A stretch of DNA of 64,000 nucleotides from Marinibacterium profundimaris (GTDB lineage: Bacteria; Pseudomonadota; Alphaproteobacteria; Rhodobacterales; Rhodobacteraceae), in the NCBI RefSeq assembly GCF_002210095.1, contig NZ_AQQR01000007.1, forward strand, positions 62,001 through 126,000, written 5' to 3'. The notes beneath the pieces were generated by a model. The model ran no database searches, was not told the origin of the DNA, and saw only the letters and a program-made list of their open reading frames with translations. This document shows, in pieces, positions 34,285-43,126 of the stretch (position 1 is the stretch's first letter; the number at the start of each line of letters is the position of its first letter). The translations under genes and the position numbers were made by a program.

Positions 34285-36069
34285 ATGGGGCGCGGGTCCT
34301 CCATCCGGTCTCTGGCCGATCTCGATGCCGGCGAAGACCTGTCGGCCGATGTGCTGGTCATCGGCGGTGGCCCCGCCGGGCTGACCGTCGCGCGCGAGCT
34401 TGGCGGGTCCGGGCGCGAGGTCCTGCTGCTGGAAAGCGGCGGGCTGGACGAGGATCCCTCTGCCGAGGATCTCAACACGACCCGGGCCGAGCCGGGCAAC
34501 TGGTCCCCCGCGCAGGAGGCGCGGCGCCGCGACTACCACGGCGACCAGACCAGGCTCTGGAGCCACGAGACACAAGGCTACGGCGTGCGCTGCCGGCTGA
34601 TGGGCGGATCGACCCAAAGCTGGGCAGGCAAGTCCGCCGCCTTCGATGACATCGATTACGAGGCCCGCGACTGGGTGCCGAATTCCGGCTGGCCCATCGA
34701 CGCCGCCGAGCTGGAGGACCCGCTGGAGCAGGCGGCAAAGGCGCTGAACCTCGGGCCGAATTGCTACGGCGATGCGCTCTGGGACAGGCTGCGCCGCGAC
34801 CCGCCGCAGCCGGAACCGGACCGCGCGGTGCTGGGCTCGTTCTTCTGGCAATTCGCCCGCTCGACCATTGCTCCGATGGAGGTCATGCAATGCGGGCGCG
34901 AGTTTCTGAAGGCCATGCCGGCGCATGTGAGGGTGCTGACCGGCGCCACGGTGCTGGAGCTGCTGACGACCGGCGACGGGCAGGGCATCCGCGCGGTGCG
35001 CGTGGCCGACGGCACCGGCCGCCAGCGCGAGATTGCGGCGCGCACGGTGGTTCTGGCCGCCAGCGCGATCGAGAACGCGCGCCTGCTGCTGGCCTCCCGC
35101 GCGACCCATCGCAACGGGATCGGCAACGCCCATGATGCCGTGGGCCGTTACCTGATGGATCATCCCTGCGCCGTGGTCGCCCGGTTCGCGCCGGACGACA
35201 TCACGCGGATGGCCGCGCATTACGGCTTCTTCGGGCTGAAGACCGACCAGGGTGTGGCCATGTACATGCGCGGCCTCGCCCCCTCGGCCCAGGTGCAGCG
35301 GCGCGAGGGGCTGCTGAACTGTGCCGCCTTCATGCCGGGCGTGCGGGCGGCGGACGATCCGCTGCCGGCGGCCAAGCGGCTGGTGAAACGGCAGAGCGAC
35401 AGGCCGCTGGAGGACCTGCGCGCGGTGCTGCGCTCTCCGGGCATCGTGGCCAAGGGTCTGGGGCGGATGGCGGTGCAAAGCCGGCATGTGCCCAAGGGTC
35501 TCAGCCGCTTCGCGGTGGAGCAGGTCGTGCGTTTCCGCCCCGGCTTCGCGGCCGAGGAATACCTGACCGGCGGCATGCCGCACAAGCTGGTGGGGCTGGA
35601 CATCCAGGCGGTCTGCGAACAGGTGCCCGAGCCGGAGAACCGCGTGCGGCTGGCCGACGAGACGGACCGCCATGGCCAGCCCCTGCCGCTCGTGCGCTGG
35701 AAGGTGGGCGCGGCCGAGATGCGCACGCTGGCCCGGTTCGGCGGGCTGATTGCAGAGGAGTTCGCCCGCGCCGGTCTTCCGGTCCCGGTGATCGAGGACT
35801 GGATCCGCGACGGGCAGGGGGATGTCGCGGTGATCGACATGGCCCATTCCGCCGGCACCACGCGGATGTCGGCGGATCCGGCCAAAGGCGTGGTGGATGC
35901 CGATTGCCGGGTGCACGGGATGGCGAACCTCTACGTCGCGGGCGCCTCGGTCTTCCCGACCAGTGGGCACGCCAACCCGACGCTGATGATCGTCGCGCTA
36001 GCCACCCGCCTGGCCGGCCACCTGGGCCAGCAGGCCAAGGCCCGCTCCGCCGCCAGAAACGCCGCCTGA
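34285..36069 (+). CDS. GMC-family FAD oxidoreductase
   Basis: 594 aa. The N-terminal dinucleotide fold is VLVIGGGPAGLTVARELGGSG (residues about 24-44) and ends in ESGG. The C-terminal GMC signature includes HSAGTTRMSADPAKGVVDADC and NLYVAGASVFPTSGHANPT, with the catalytic His/His-Asn region. Members oxidise alcohols, including sugars. Here it is last in the exopolysaccharide unit, 2 bases after the GT25 gene, so a role in oxidising a sugar of the polysaccharide or its precursor is inferred. The ATG at 34285 is fixed by its neighbour and by the FAD motif position. It is convergent with the RND operon. Confidence 0.88.
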   Translation: MGRGSSIRSLADLDAGEDLSADVLVIGGGPAGLTVARELGGSGREVLLLESGGLDEDPSAEDLNTTRAEPGNWSPAQEARRRDYHGDQTRLWSHETQGYGVRCRLMGGSTQSWAGKSAAFDDIDYEARDWVPNSGWPIDAAELEDPLEQAAKALNLGPNCYGDALWDRLRRDPPQPEPDRAVLGSFFWQFARSTIAPMEVMQCGREFLKAMPAHVRVLTGATVLELLTTGDGQGIRAVRVADGTGRQREIAARTVVLAASAIENARLLLASRATHRNGIGNAHDAVGRYLMDHPCAVVARFAPDDITRMAAHYGFFGLKTDQGVAMYMRGLAPSAQVQRREGLLNCAAFMPGVRAADDPLPAAKRLVKRQSDRPLEDLRAVLRSPGIVAKGLGRMAVQSRHVPKGLSRFAVEQVVRFRPGFAAEEYLTGGMPHKLVGLDIQAVCEQVPEPENRVRLADETDRHGQPLPLVRWKVGAAEMRTLARFGGLIAEEFARAGLPVPVIEDWIRDGQGDVAVIDMAHSAGTTRMSADPAKGVVDADCRVHGMANLYVAGASVFPTSGHANPTLMIVALATRLAGHLGQQAKARSAARNAA

Positions 36070-36115
36070 CAGGCAGCGAGGCGTGCCGGCATCGGGCCGA
36101 CGCGCACCCGCCGCC

Positions 36116-39100
36116 CTATGTGGGCCGCTTCACCCGGAACACGGCCAGGTAAAGCGCCGGCACGAAAAGCAGGGTGATCAGCGTCCCGGCGATGATCCCG
36201 CCCATCATCGCATAGGCCATCGGCCCCCAGAAGATCTGCCGCGAGATCGGGATCAGCGCAAGCGAGGCCGCCGCCGCCGTCAGCAGGATCGGACGCGCCC
36301 GGTTGTCCGAGGCGGTAAAGACCGCATCCCAGGCCGACAGCCCGTGCTGCTCGCGCTGCACCTCGATCTCGTGCACCAGGATGATCGAATTCCGGATCAG
36401 GATCCCGATCAGCGCCAGCACCCCCAGGATCGCCACGAAGCCCAGCGGCGCATCGGCGGCGACCAGCGCCGCCACGACCCCGATCAGCCCCAGCGGCGCC
36501 GCGGCGAAGACCACGAAGGACCGCCGGAAGCCCTGCATCTGAACCATCACCAGGAAGGCCATGATCAGCAGCATGATCGGCACCACCGCCGCGATCGGCT
36601 CCTGGCTCTCGGCCGAGGTTTCGACCGAGCCCGCGACCTCCACGTCGTAGCCCGGCGGCAGGGCGCTGCGGAAGTCTTCCACCTGCGGGGCCAGGTCGCG
36701 GACGATGGTGTCCGGCTGGTCGCCGCCTTCGATCGCCGAGGCGACGATGATGGTCGGCATCCGGTTCTCCTGCCGGATCAGCGGCTGTTCGGTGTCGTAA
36801 TGGAACACCGCCAGCGACGACAGCGGGATCGCGGTGCCGTCCGGCGTGGACAGCTGCAGGTTGGTCAGCCCCTCGATCGAGGCGCGCGCCGCGTCGCTGC
36901 CGCGCGCGACGATGTCCACGAGGTAGGTGTCGTCGCGCAGCGCGGTGATCAGGGTGCCGTCATAGATCGTGTTCAGCGCCCCCGCGATATCGCGCGAGGT
37001 CAGGCCGAGCAGCCGCAGCCGGTCCTGGATGATGTCCACCCGCACCGTCCGCGCCGGTTCGTTCCAGTCGAGCACCACGTTGCCGGTGCGCGGATCCTGG
37101 GCCAGGATGGCGGCGAAATCGCGCGACAGCTCGCGCAGGCGGTCCGGGTCGAAACCGGTGATGCGGTACTGCACCGGGCGGCCCACCGGCGGCCCGATCT
37201 CCAGCAGCTTGATGAAGACATCCGTGCCGGGGAACGCGGTCTCGGCCAGCTCTTCCATGTCGGCGCGCAGCCGGTCGCGGGCCGCGACACTGGGGGTCTG
37301 GATGATGATCTGCCCGATGTTCGGCGCCGGCGGATCCCCGGAGAAGCTGAGGATGAACCGCGGGGCCAGCCGACCGACGTAGGAGCTCCAGTAGAGCACG
37401 TCGTCATGGGTGGCGAGCGCGGCCTCCATCCGGTCCAGCTCGGCCCGCGTCGCCTCGATCGAGGCGTTGCGGGGCAGGGTGACATCGATGATCAGCTCGG
37501 GCCGGTCCGAGCTGGGGAAGAACTGGTTCTCGACAAAGCGCATGCCCCAGATCGACGTGCCGAAGACGGCGACCGTGATCGCGATGGTCAGCCAGCGGAA
37601 CCGCATGGCCCCGCGCAGCACCCGGTGGAACAGGGTGCGCACGTAATCCCTCTGGCCTTCGCGATGCGCCCAGGTTTCGGGCAGCAGCGTGACCCCCAGC
37701 AGCGGCGCGAACAGCACCGCCACGATCCAGGACACCAGCAGCGACACCGCGATCACCACGAAAAGAGAGAAGGTGAATTCGCCCGCCGCCGAGTTGTTCA
37801 GCCCGATCGGGATGAAGCCCGCCACCGTCACCAGCGTTCCCGTCAGCATCGGGAAGGCGATGGAGGTCCACGCGAAGGAGGCCGCCTTGGCCAGGCTTTC
37901 GCCCAGCTCCAGCCGCGAAATCATCGTCTCGATCGCGATCATGGCGTCATCGACCAGCAGCCCCAGCGCGATGATCAGCGCGCCCAGCGAGATCCTCTGC
38001 AGGGTGATGCCGTAGAGGTCGAGCACCACGAAGGTGATCGCCAGCACCAGCGGGATCGACAGCGACACCACCAGCCCCGCGCGTACGCCAAGGCTGATGA
38101 AGCTGACCGCCAGCACGATCACCACCGCCTCTATCAGGGCGCGGATGAAATGGCCCACCGCCTCCTCGACCGCCTCGGGCTGGTCGGCGATGTGATAGAC
38201 ATCGATCCCGATGGGCAGGCGCTGTTCGATATCGGCCATCAGCGCCGACAGCTCCTCCCCGAAATCGAGGATATTGGCCCCGTCGCGCATGCCGATGGCC
38301 AGGCCGATGGCGTCCTCTCCGCGATAGCGGAACATCTCGGACGGCGGATCCTCGTAGCCGCGGGTGACGGTTGCCACGTCGGTCAGGCGGAAGAAGTCGT
38401 CGCCCAGCCGCAGGTTGACGTCGCCAATGCTTTCGGCGCCGGTGAATTCGCCGCCCGTGCGCACCAGTACCCGCTCCGGACCGGCGTCGATTTCGCCCGA
38501 GGGCAGGATGGCGTTCTGCGCGGCCAGCATCTGCTGGACCTCTTCCTGGTTCAGACCCAGCGCGGCGAGACGCTCGGTCGAGAACTCGACATAGATCACC
38601 TCGTCCCGCGTGCCGAAGATCTCGACCTTGCCGGCCTGGTCCAGCCCCTGCACGGCGCGGCGCACGCCCTCAACGTAATCGCGCAGCTCGCGCGGGGTGA
38701 ACCCGTCGGAGGTGAAGGCGTAGATATTGCCGAAGACATCGCTGTAATCGGTGTTGAAGCCGAAGCCCTGGAATTCCGGCGGGAAATCCCCCCGGATGTC
38801 CGACATCATGTTGCGCACCTTCTGGAAGATCCGCGGCAATTCGCGCGCGGGGGTCGTATCCAGCAACTCGACGTAGATGATCGCCTCGCCGGGGCGCGTC
38901 AGCGAGCGGGTGCGGTCCAGCTCGTCCAGGTCCTCCAGCTTCTTCTCGATCCGGTCGGTGACCTGGCGCAGCGTTTCCTCGACCGAGGCGCCGGGCAGCG
39001 AGGCCTGGATCACCATGGTCTTGATCGCGAAGTTCGGGTCCTCTTCGCGCCCGATCTGCAGGTAGGCCATGGTGCCGGCCAGCAGCGAGACGATCATAAG

Positions 39101-39157
39101 GAACCAGACGAAGGACCGGTGCCTCAGGGCCCAGTCGGACAGGTTGAAGCCGCTCAT
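36116..39157 (-). CDS. RND efflux pump inner-membrane subunit (AcrB-like)
   Basis: 1013 aa, the usual length of HAE1-type RND pumps. The N-terminus has the first helix FVWFLMIVSLLAGTMAYL. Two periplasmic porter segments are each followed by a group of about five helices. GLLVDDAMIAIE lies in the helix-4 region with the Asp pair of the proton relay. The protein should form a trimer that exports drugs, lipids or other small hydrophobic molecules using the proton gradient. It is last in the minus-strand operon, overlapping the second adaptor gene by ATGA. No outer-membrane channel gene is present nearby. Substrate unknown. Confidence 0.93.
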   Translation of the reverse strand: MSGFNLSDWALRHRSFVWFLMIVSLLAGTMAYLQIGREEDPNFAIKTMVIQASLPGASVEETLRQVTDRIEKKLEDLDELDRTRSLTRPGEAIIYVELLDTTPARELPRIFQKVRNMMSDIRGDFPPEFQGFGFNTDYSDVFGNIYAFTSDGFTPRELRDYVEGVRRAVQGLDQAGKVEIFGTRDEVIYVEFSTERLAALGLNQEEVQQMLAAQNAILPSGEIDAGPERVLVRTGGEFTGAESIGDVNLRLGDDFFRLTDVATVTRGYEDPPSEMFRYRGEDAIGLAIGMRDGANILDFGEELSALMADIEQRLPIGIDVYHIADQPEAVEEAVGHFIRALIEAVVIVLAVSFISLGVRAGLVVSLSIPLVLAITFVVLDLYGITLQRISLGALIIALGLLVDDAMIAIETMISRLELGESLAKAASFAWTSIAFPMLTGTLVTVAGFIPIGLNNSAAGEFTFSLFVVIAVSLLVSWIVAVLFAPLLGVTLLPETWAHREGQRDYVRTLFHRVLRGAMRFRWLTIAITVAVFGTSIWGMRFVENQFFPSSDRPELIIDVTLPRNASIEATRAELDRMEAALATHDDVLYWSSYVGRLAPRFILSFSGDPPAPNIGQIIIQTPSVAARDRLRADMEELAETAFPGTDVFIKLLEIGPPVGRPVQYRITGFDPDRLRELSRDFAAILAQDPRTGNVVLDWNEPARTVRVDIIQDRLRLLGLTSRDIAGALNTIYDGTLITALRDDTYLVDIVARGSDAARASIEGLTNLQLSTPDGTAIPLSSLAVFHYDTEQPLIRQENRMPTIIVASAIEGGDQPDTIVRDLAPQVEDFRSALPPGYDVEVAGSVETSAESQEPIAAVVPIMLLIMAFLVMVQMQGFRRSFVVFAAAPLGLIGVVAALVAADAPLGFVAILGVLALIGILIRNSIILVHEIEVQREQHGLSAWDAVFTASDNRARPILLTAAAASLALIPISRQIFWGPMAYAMMGGIIAGTLITLLFVPALYLAVFRVKRPT

Positions 39158-40242
39158 CGGATCGCCTCCGGCGCAGTACGGGGGCCGACCTTCTGGCCCT
39201 CGGTGACGGAACGGACGCCGCGCACCAGCACCTCGTCGCCCCTGGACAGCCCGCCTGTGATCAGCACACGGCCGGCGATGCGGGGGCCGACCGTGACCTC
39301 TGTGCGGCGCAACGTCCGGTCGGGGCCCGAGACCAGCCAGACGCTGTCGGTGTCGTCGATGAGCGCCCCTTCGGACAGGGTGACGATCGAGCCGTTGCGC
39401 GCCGCCAGCCGCGCCGAGACCAGGGCGCCGATGCGAAAGGCCGCGGGGCTGTCCTGCGACAGCGCCAGATGCGCCGCGCGGGTGCGCGAGGCGCGTTCGC
39501 TGACCGGGTCGATGCGTTCCAGCGTGGCCCGGGCGGTGATCGCGGGGTTCGACACGAGGCTGACGTCGAATTCCGTGCCGGTCGGCATGGCCGAGGCCAC
39601 GTCCTGCGTCAGGCTGACGATCACCTCGCGCGCCTCCCCCGCCGCCAGGTCGAAGACCGGTTCGCCGGAATCCAGCGTTGCGCCGGCTTCGGCGCGCACG
39701 GCGGTGATGATCCCGTCGGTGGGCGCGGTCAGCTGGGCATAGGACAGCTGCTCGCGCGCCTGTTCCAGCTGCGCCTCGGCCTGGCGAAGGGAGGCCTCGG
39801 CGGCGGCCAGGGAATTGCGCGCTTCCTCGACGGCGGCCTGGTTCGACACGCCGCGCTCCAGAAGGGCGGAGGCGCGGTCATTGGCGTCCTGCGCCGTGTC
39901 GCGCTGGGCCCTGGCGATGGACACGCCAGCCTCGGCGGCGCGCACCCCGGCCGCGAGATCCGCGGAGTCGAGCTGGGCCAGCACGTCCCCTTTCTTCACC
40001 ACGTCGCCCAGCTCCGCCTGGCGCTGTGCCAGCGTGCCTAGCAGGAGAAACCCGAGCGAAATCTCGTGCTTGGCCTCGACGGAGCCGACCCAGCTTCGCG
40101 CGATCTCGGCCTGCGGCTGGATCACCTCGGAGACGACGGGGCGGGGGCGGGCCTCCGCACCGGCGGCATCGGTATCGGCGGCGTGGAGAGGCGCTGCGGC
40201 GAGCGCCAGCAGCGAAGCAAGGGCAAGAAAAGCAGGTTTCAT
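39154..40242 (-). CDS. RND periplasmic adaptor (membrane fusion protein) 2
   Basis: 362 aa. A signal sequence covers about residues 1-21 (MKPAFLALASLLALAAAPLHA). The family layout follows: a lipoyl half-motif LGFLLLGTLAQRQAELGDVVKKGDVLAQLD, an alpha-helical hairpin of Ala/Glu/Gln-rich heptads (about 90-160), the second lipoyl half APTDGIITAVRAEAGATLDSGEPVF, and a C-terminal beta domain. It links the RND pump to an outer-membrane channel. Both ends overlap neighbours by ATGA, so it is translationally coupled to adaptor 1 and the pump. Having two adaptors with one pump is less common than one. Confidence 0.9.
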   Translation of the reverse strand: MKPAFLALASLLALAAAPLHAADTDAAGAEARPRPVVSEVIQPQAEIARSWVGSVEAKHEISLGFLLLGTLAQRQAELGDVVKKGDVLAQLDSADLAAGVRAAEAGVSIARAQRDTAQDANDRASALLERGVSNQAAVEEARNSLAAAEASLRQAEAQLEQAREQLSYAQLTAPTDGIITAVRAEAGATLDSGEPVFDLAAGEAREVIVSLTQDVASAMPTGTEFDVSLVSNPAITARATLERIDPVSERASRTRAAHLALSQDSPAAFRIGALVSARLAARNGSIVTLSEGALIDDTDSVWLVSGPDRTLRRTEVTVGPRIAGRVLITGGLSRGDEVLVRGVRSVTEGQKVGPRTAPEAIR

Positions 40243-41393
40243 TCCGGGGCCTCCACGATCCGGACCTTGCGTCCGGGGAACAGCAGTTGCGCGCCGCGGG
40301 TCACGACGGTCTCGCCCTCGGCGATCCCCTCCTCGACGAGGATCCGGTGTTCGCTGTAGCGGGCTATGGTGATCGGGCGTTCCGAGACCGTGTTGTCCTC
40401 GGGCGACACCACCCAGACCGACGGCCCCTCGACCCCAGAGGAGATCGCCGACCAGGGCAGCGAGATACCGGGCTCGTCCTGCCAGGTGGTCGAGCCGCGC
40501 ACCGGGTCGCCATAGGTCAGGCCCGGCAGGTTCTCCTCCAGCGCGACGGTCGCCTCCACCGTGCCGCGCGCCGGATCGACGAGGGGCGAGATCTCTTTCA
40601 CCCGCGCGGTCACCGTCAGGCCCGGGCGGTCGATGGCCGAAAGCTCGACCTCGGCCGGTGCCGCGCGCGAGGCGGTCAGGACGGTTTCGGGCACGTTGAA
40701 CGTGGCCTCGAACCCCTGGCCCACGGCCAGCTCCAGCACCGGTTGCGCGGCGCCGACGACCTGGCCCGGCTCTCCGAAGCGGTCGGTGACCGTGGCGTCC
40801 GCGGGGGCGGTCAGCACGGTGTCCTCCAGCGCCTGTTTTGCCTGGTCGAGCGTGGCCTCGGCCTGGGTTTTCAGAGCCACGGCCGCGGCGAAGCGGTCGG
40901 CGGCGCTGTCGCGGTCGGATCGGGTGGTGGCGCCGCGCTCGAAAAGCTGCGCCTGCCGCTGCGCGGCGGATTGCGCGGCGGCATGTTCCGCCTCGGCTGC
41001 CGAAAGCTGTGCCTCGGCCGCGCGCAGGGCCTGGGCCTGCTGCACCTGTTCGATCCGTGCCAGCTCGTCTCCTTTCAGCACGTGGTCGCCGACCTGCGCG
41101 CGCACGGCCGTCAGCCGGCCGCCCAGGGGAAAGGAGGCCTGAAGCGTCTCGGGCGCGGTGATCTCGCCGATCAGCGTGGACCGGGCTGTGGGCGTCTCGG
41201 TGCGGGCGGTGACGGCGGTGACGGCCAGCGGCTCTTCGGCGGGGGCGGGCGACACCAGGGTCAGCCAGCCGAGCGCCGCCGCAACAAGAGCGCGGGACGG
41301 GGCGGAAGGTCTGGAAGGGATGGGCAAGGTCGGGTGTCCGGTCGCTGTTAGGCTGCCGCGATCGCGATCTGGCGACGGGCATGGTGCGGACAT
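40239..41393 (-). CDS. RND periplasmic adaptor (membrane fusion protein) 1
   Basis: 384 aa from the ATG at 41393; the start is uncertain because no clear ribosome site precedes it, and a TTG nearer the signal sequence (RALVAAALGWLTLVSPAPA) could be used. The body has the two lipoyl halves (GGRLTAVRAQVGDHVLKGDEL and TAPADATVTDRFGEPGQVV), a helical hairpin rich in Ala/Gln/Glu between them, and the C-terminal beta domain (GIAEGETVVTRGAQLLFPGRKV). It is the first gene of the RND operon and overlaps adaptor 2 by ATGA. It differs clearly in sequence from adaptor 2, so the two may form a mixed adaptor ring. Confidence 0.87.
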   Translation of the reverse strand: MSAPCPSPDRDRGSLTATGHPTLPIPSRPSAPSRALVAAALGWLTLVSPAPAEEPLAVTAVTARTETPTARSTLIGEITAPETLQASFPLGGRLTAVRAQVGDHVLKGDELARIEQVQQAQALRAAEAQLSAAEAEHAAAQSAAQRQAQLFERGATTRSDRDSAADRFAAAVALKTQAEATLDQAKQALEDTVLTAPADATVTDRFGEPGQVVGAAQPVLELAVGQGFEATFNVPETVLTASRAAPAEVELSAIDRPGLTVTARVKEISPLVDPARGTVEATVALEENLPGLTYGDPVRGSTTWQDEPGISLPWSAISSGVEGPSVWVVSPEDNTVSERPITIARYSEHRILVEEGIAEGETVVTRGAQLLFPGRKVRIVEAPE

Positions 41394-41659
41394 GTAAGGC
41401 AAAAGGCGAGGAAGTAAACCGTTTGGTTCAGTTATGGTGAAGCACTTGCGGGGAGATCGCGATGTGACGCTGCGGAACGTACCGGACCTGGTGCGGATCG
41501 TAGGGGGGGGTTGATGGTCAAATGTTATAACATTACAAGGCGCGTGCGACTCCCATGCGCGGCAAGCCGCGGGCCGGCGAACGGCTCCGGGCCGCGCCAT
41601 GACACTGTCCCGTCCGGGACTGCGAACCCCGTCCCGGCGGGTAAAAGAAGGAATGGATC
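41394..41659. promoter_or_regulatory. Divergent promoter region, RND operon / zinc operon
   Basis: 266 bases between divergent operons. Near the RND side, TAAACCGTTTGGTTCA at 41415-41430 is an imperfect inverted repeat (12 of 16 positions symmetrical), 22 bases upstream of the adaptor start and of the kind bound by TetR-type repressors. Near the centre is the Zur-like palindrome at 41521-41534. AAGAAGGAATGG precedes the zinc-protein ATG and supplies its ribosome site. Confidence 0.5.
41521..41534. promoter_or_regulatory. Zur-like zinc-responsive operator
   Basis: AATGTTATAACATT is a perfect 14-base palindrome with the TGTTATAACA core typical of Zur (zinc uptake regulator) boxes in proteobacteria. 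It lies about 125 bases upstream of a gene for a His/Asp-rich zinc-type periplasmic protein, which independently points to zinc control. In this GC-rich region an AT-rich perfect palindrome is unlikely by chance. Binding itself is inferred. Confidence 0.75.
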
Positions 41660-42424
41660 ATGAACGTTTCCGCCCTGGCCCTGGCCACCGTTTCCGTCGC
41701 TGCACTGGGGCTCTCGGCCCCGCTTTCCGCGCAGGAGCACCGCGAGCTGGGCGCCCATGAACATGGCGTCGGCCAGCTGGGCATCGCCATCGAGGACGAC
41801 GGCATCGCCATGGAACTGCGCGCGCCGGGGGCCGATATCGTGGGCTTTGAACATGCGGCCGAAAGCGACGAGGACCGGGCGCTGGTGACCGCCGCGCTGG
41901 CAGCTCTGGAACAGCCGCTGACGCTGTTTGAAATGCCCCAGGCGGCGGGCTGCACGCTGGTCGAGGCCCATGCCGAGCTGGTGCTCGGGGAGCATGACGA
42001 TCACGATGACGACCATGATCATGACGAAGAAGACAGCGACCACGACCACGACGAGGCGCATGACGATCATGGCGACGATGCGGCGCATGGCGACCACGAG
42101 GAGCATGAGCATGACAAGCATGACGAAGATCATGCCGAGGGCGATGATCATGACGCAGACGCCCATGAACACGATGACGATCACGCCGAGGCCCATGACG
42201 ACCACGATGATCACGACCACGCCGAGGGTGGCCATTCCGAGTTCCACGCCGAGTATCTGCTGACCTGTTCCGACATCGGCGCCGCCGACCGGATCGACTT
42301 TGCCTATTTCGACGCCTTCCCCAATGCGCAGGAACTGGATATCCAGCTGGTGAGCGACGCGGGCGCCTCGATGGCCGAAGTTGGCCGCGACGACCCGGTC
42401 CTGACCCTGGAGACCCGGAACTGA
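41660..42424 (+). CDS. zrgA: ZrgA-like (DUF2796) His/Asp-rich periplasmic zinc-binding protein
   Basis: 254 aa. A signal peptide covers about residues 1-24 (MNVSALALATVSVAALGLSAPLSA). The N-terminal part has RELGAHEHGVGQLGIAIEDD and the C-terminal part EFHAEYLLTCSDIGAADRIDFAYFDAFPNAQ, both typical of DUF2796/ZrgA proteins. Between them, about residues 113-198 are almost entirely His, Asp and Glu with Ala and Gly, a flexible metal-capturing loop. In Vibrio, ZrgA is a zinc-regulated periplasmic component of an ABC zinc system. Here it heads an operon with an ABC ATPase, a permease and two DUF3299 proteins behind a Zur-like box, so zinc scavenging is the likely role. Confidence 0.9.
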   Translation: MNVSALALATVSVAALGLSAPLSAQEHRELGAHEHGVGQLGIAIEDDGIAMELRAPGADIVGFEHAAESDEDRALVTAALAALEQPLTLFEMPQAAGCTLVEAHAELVLGEHDDHDDDHDHDEEDSDHDHDEAHDDHGDDAAHGDHEEHEHDKHDEDHAEGDDHDADAHEHDDDHAEAHDDHDDHDHAEGGHSEFHAEYLLTCSDIGAADRIDFAYFDAFPNAQELDIQLVSDAGASMAEVGRDDPVLTLETRN

Positions 42425-42427
42425 TCC

Positions 42428-43126
42428 ATGACGGACGGCACTGCGCTTTCCCTCCGAAACGTCGGCTTTCGCTGGCCGGGACGGCAATCGTTCCGGCTGA
42501 CGGTGCCGGGGTTCACCCTGCAACGGGGCGAGACGGTGCTTCTGCTGGGGGAAAGCGGATCCGGGAAATCCACGCTGCTGTCGCTGATCTGCGGCATCAT
42601 CGTCCCGCAGGAGGGGCAGGTGGAGGTCGACGGGACCAGCCTGTCCTCCCTGCGCGCCGGCGCCCGGGACCGGTTTCGCGCCGAACGGATCGGGGTGATC
42701 TTCCAGCAGTTCAACCTGCTGCCCTATGGTTCGGTCCGCGACAACATCCGCCTGCCGCTGCGCTTCGCTCCCGACCGCCGGTCCCGCGCCGGCGATGCCG
42801 AGGCAGAGGCCGCACGGCTTTGCACCGCGCTGGGCCTCGCGCCCGAGCTGCAGGGGGTGCCCGCCGGGCGCCTGTCGGTCGGCCAGCAGCAGCGCGTCGC
42901 CGTGGCGCGCGCGCTGATCGGCCAGCCGCCGCTGATCGTCGCGGACGAACCGACCTCGGCGCTGGATGCGCGCACGCAGGATGCGTTCCTGGGCCTGCTG
43001 TTCGACCAGGTCCGCGCCGCGGGCTCCGCCCTGCTGATGGTCAGCCACGATGACCGGCTGGGCGCACGGTTCGACCGGGTGCTGCGGCTGGACGACATCG
43101 CGCAAACCGAAAGGCAGGCCGCATGA
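42428..43126 (+). CDS. ABC transporter ATP-binding protein, LolD/MacB type
   Basis: 232 aa, the common length for this group. Walker A is GESGSGKST (about residues 40-48), the Q-loop is IFQQFNLLPYG, the signature is LSVGQQQR, and Walker B is LIVADEPTSALD followed by the switch histidine in VSHDD. LolD/MacB-type ATPases pair with FtsX-type permeases, exactly as in the next gene. It starts 3 bases after the zinc-protein stop and overlaps the permease start by ATGA. In this operon it should power the zinc-related periplasmic system, possibly moving a protein or metal-protein complex rather than free zinc. Confidence 0.92.
   Translation: MTDGTALSLRNVGFRWPGRQSFRLTVPGFTLQRGETVLLLGESGSGKSTLLSLICGIIVPQEGQVEVDGTSLSSLRAGARDRFRAERIGVIFQQFNLLPYGSVRDNIRLPLRFAPDRRSRAGDAEAEAARLCTALGLAPELQGVPAGRLSVGQQQRVAVARALIGQPPLIVADEPTSALDARTQDAFLGLLFDQVRAAGSALLMVSHDDRLGARFDRVLRLDDIAQTERQAA

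Noticed and set aside
36083-39742. A 1219-residue open frame on the plus strand opposite the RND pump gene
   Set aside because: The composition is antisense-like (Asp/Arg/His/Gln-rich) and it has no domain, while the minus strand encodes a full-length RND pump.
41990-42235. Repetitive GAC/CAT-rich DNA that could be taken for a simple repeat or CRISPR-like array
   Set aside because: It codes in frame for the His/Asp run of the zinc-binding protein; units are irregular and there are no spacers.
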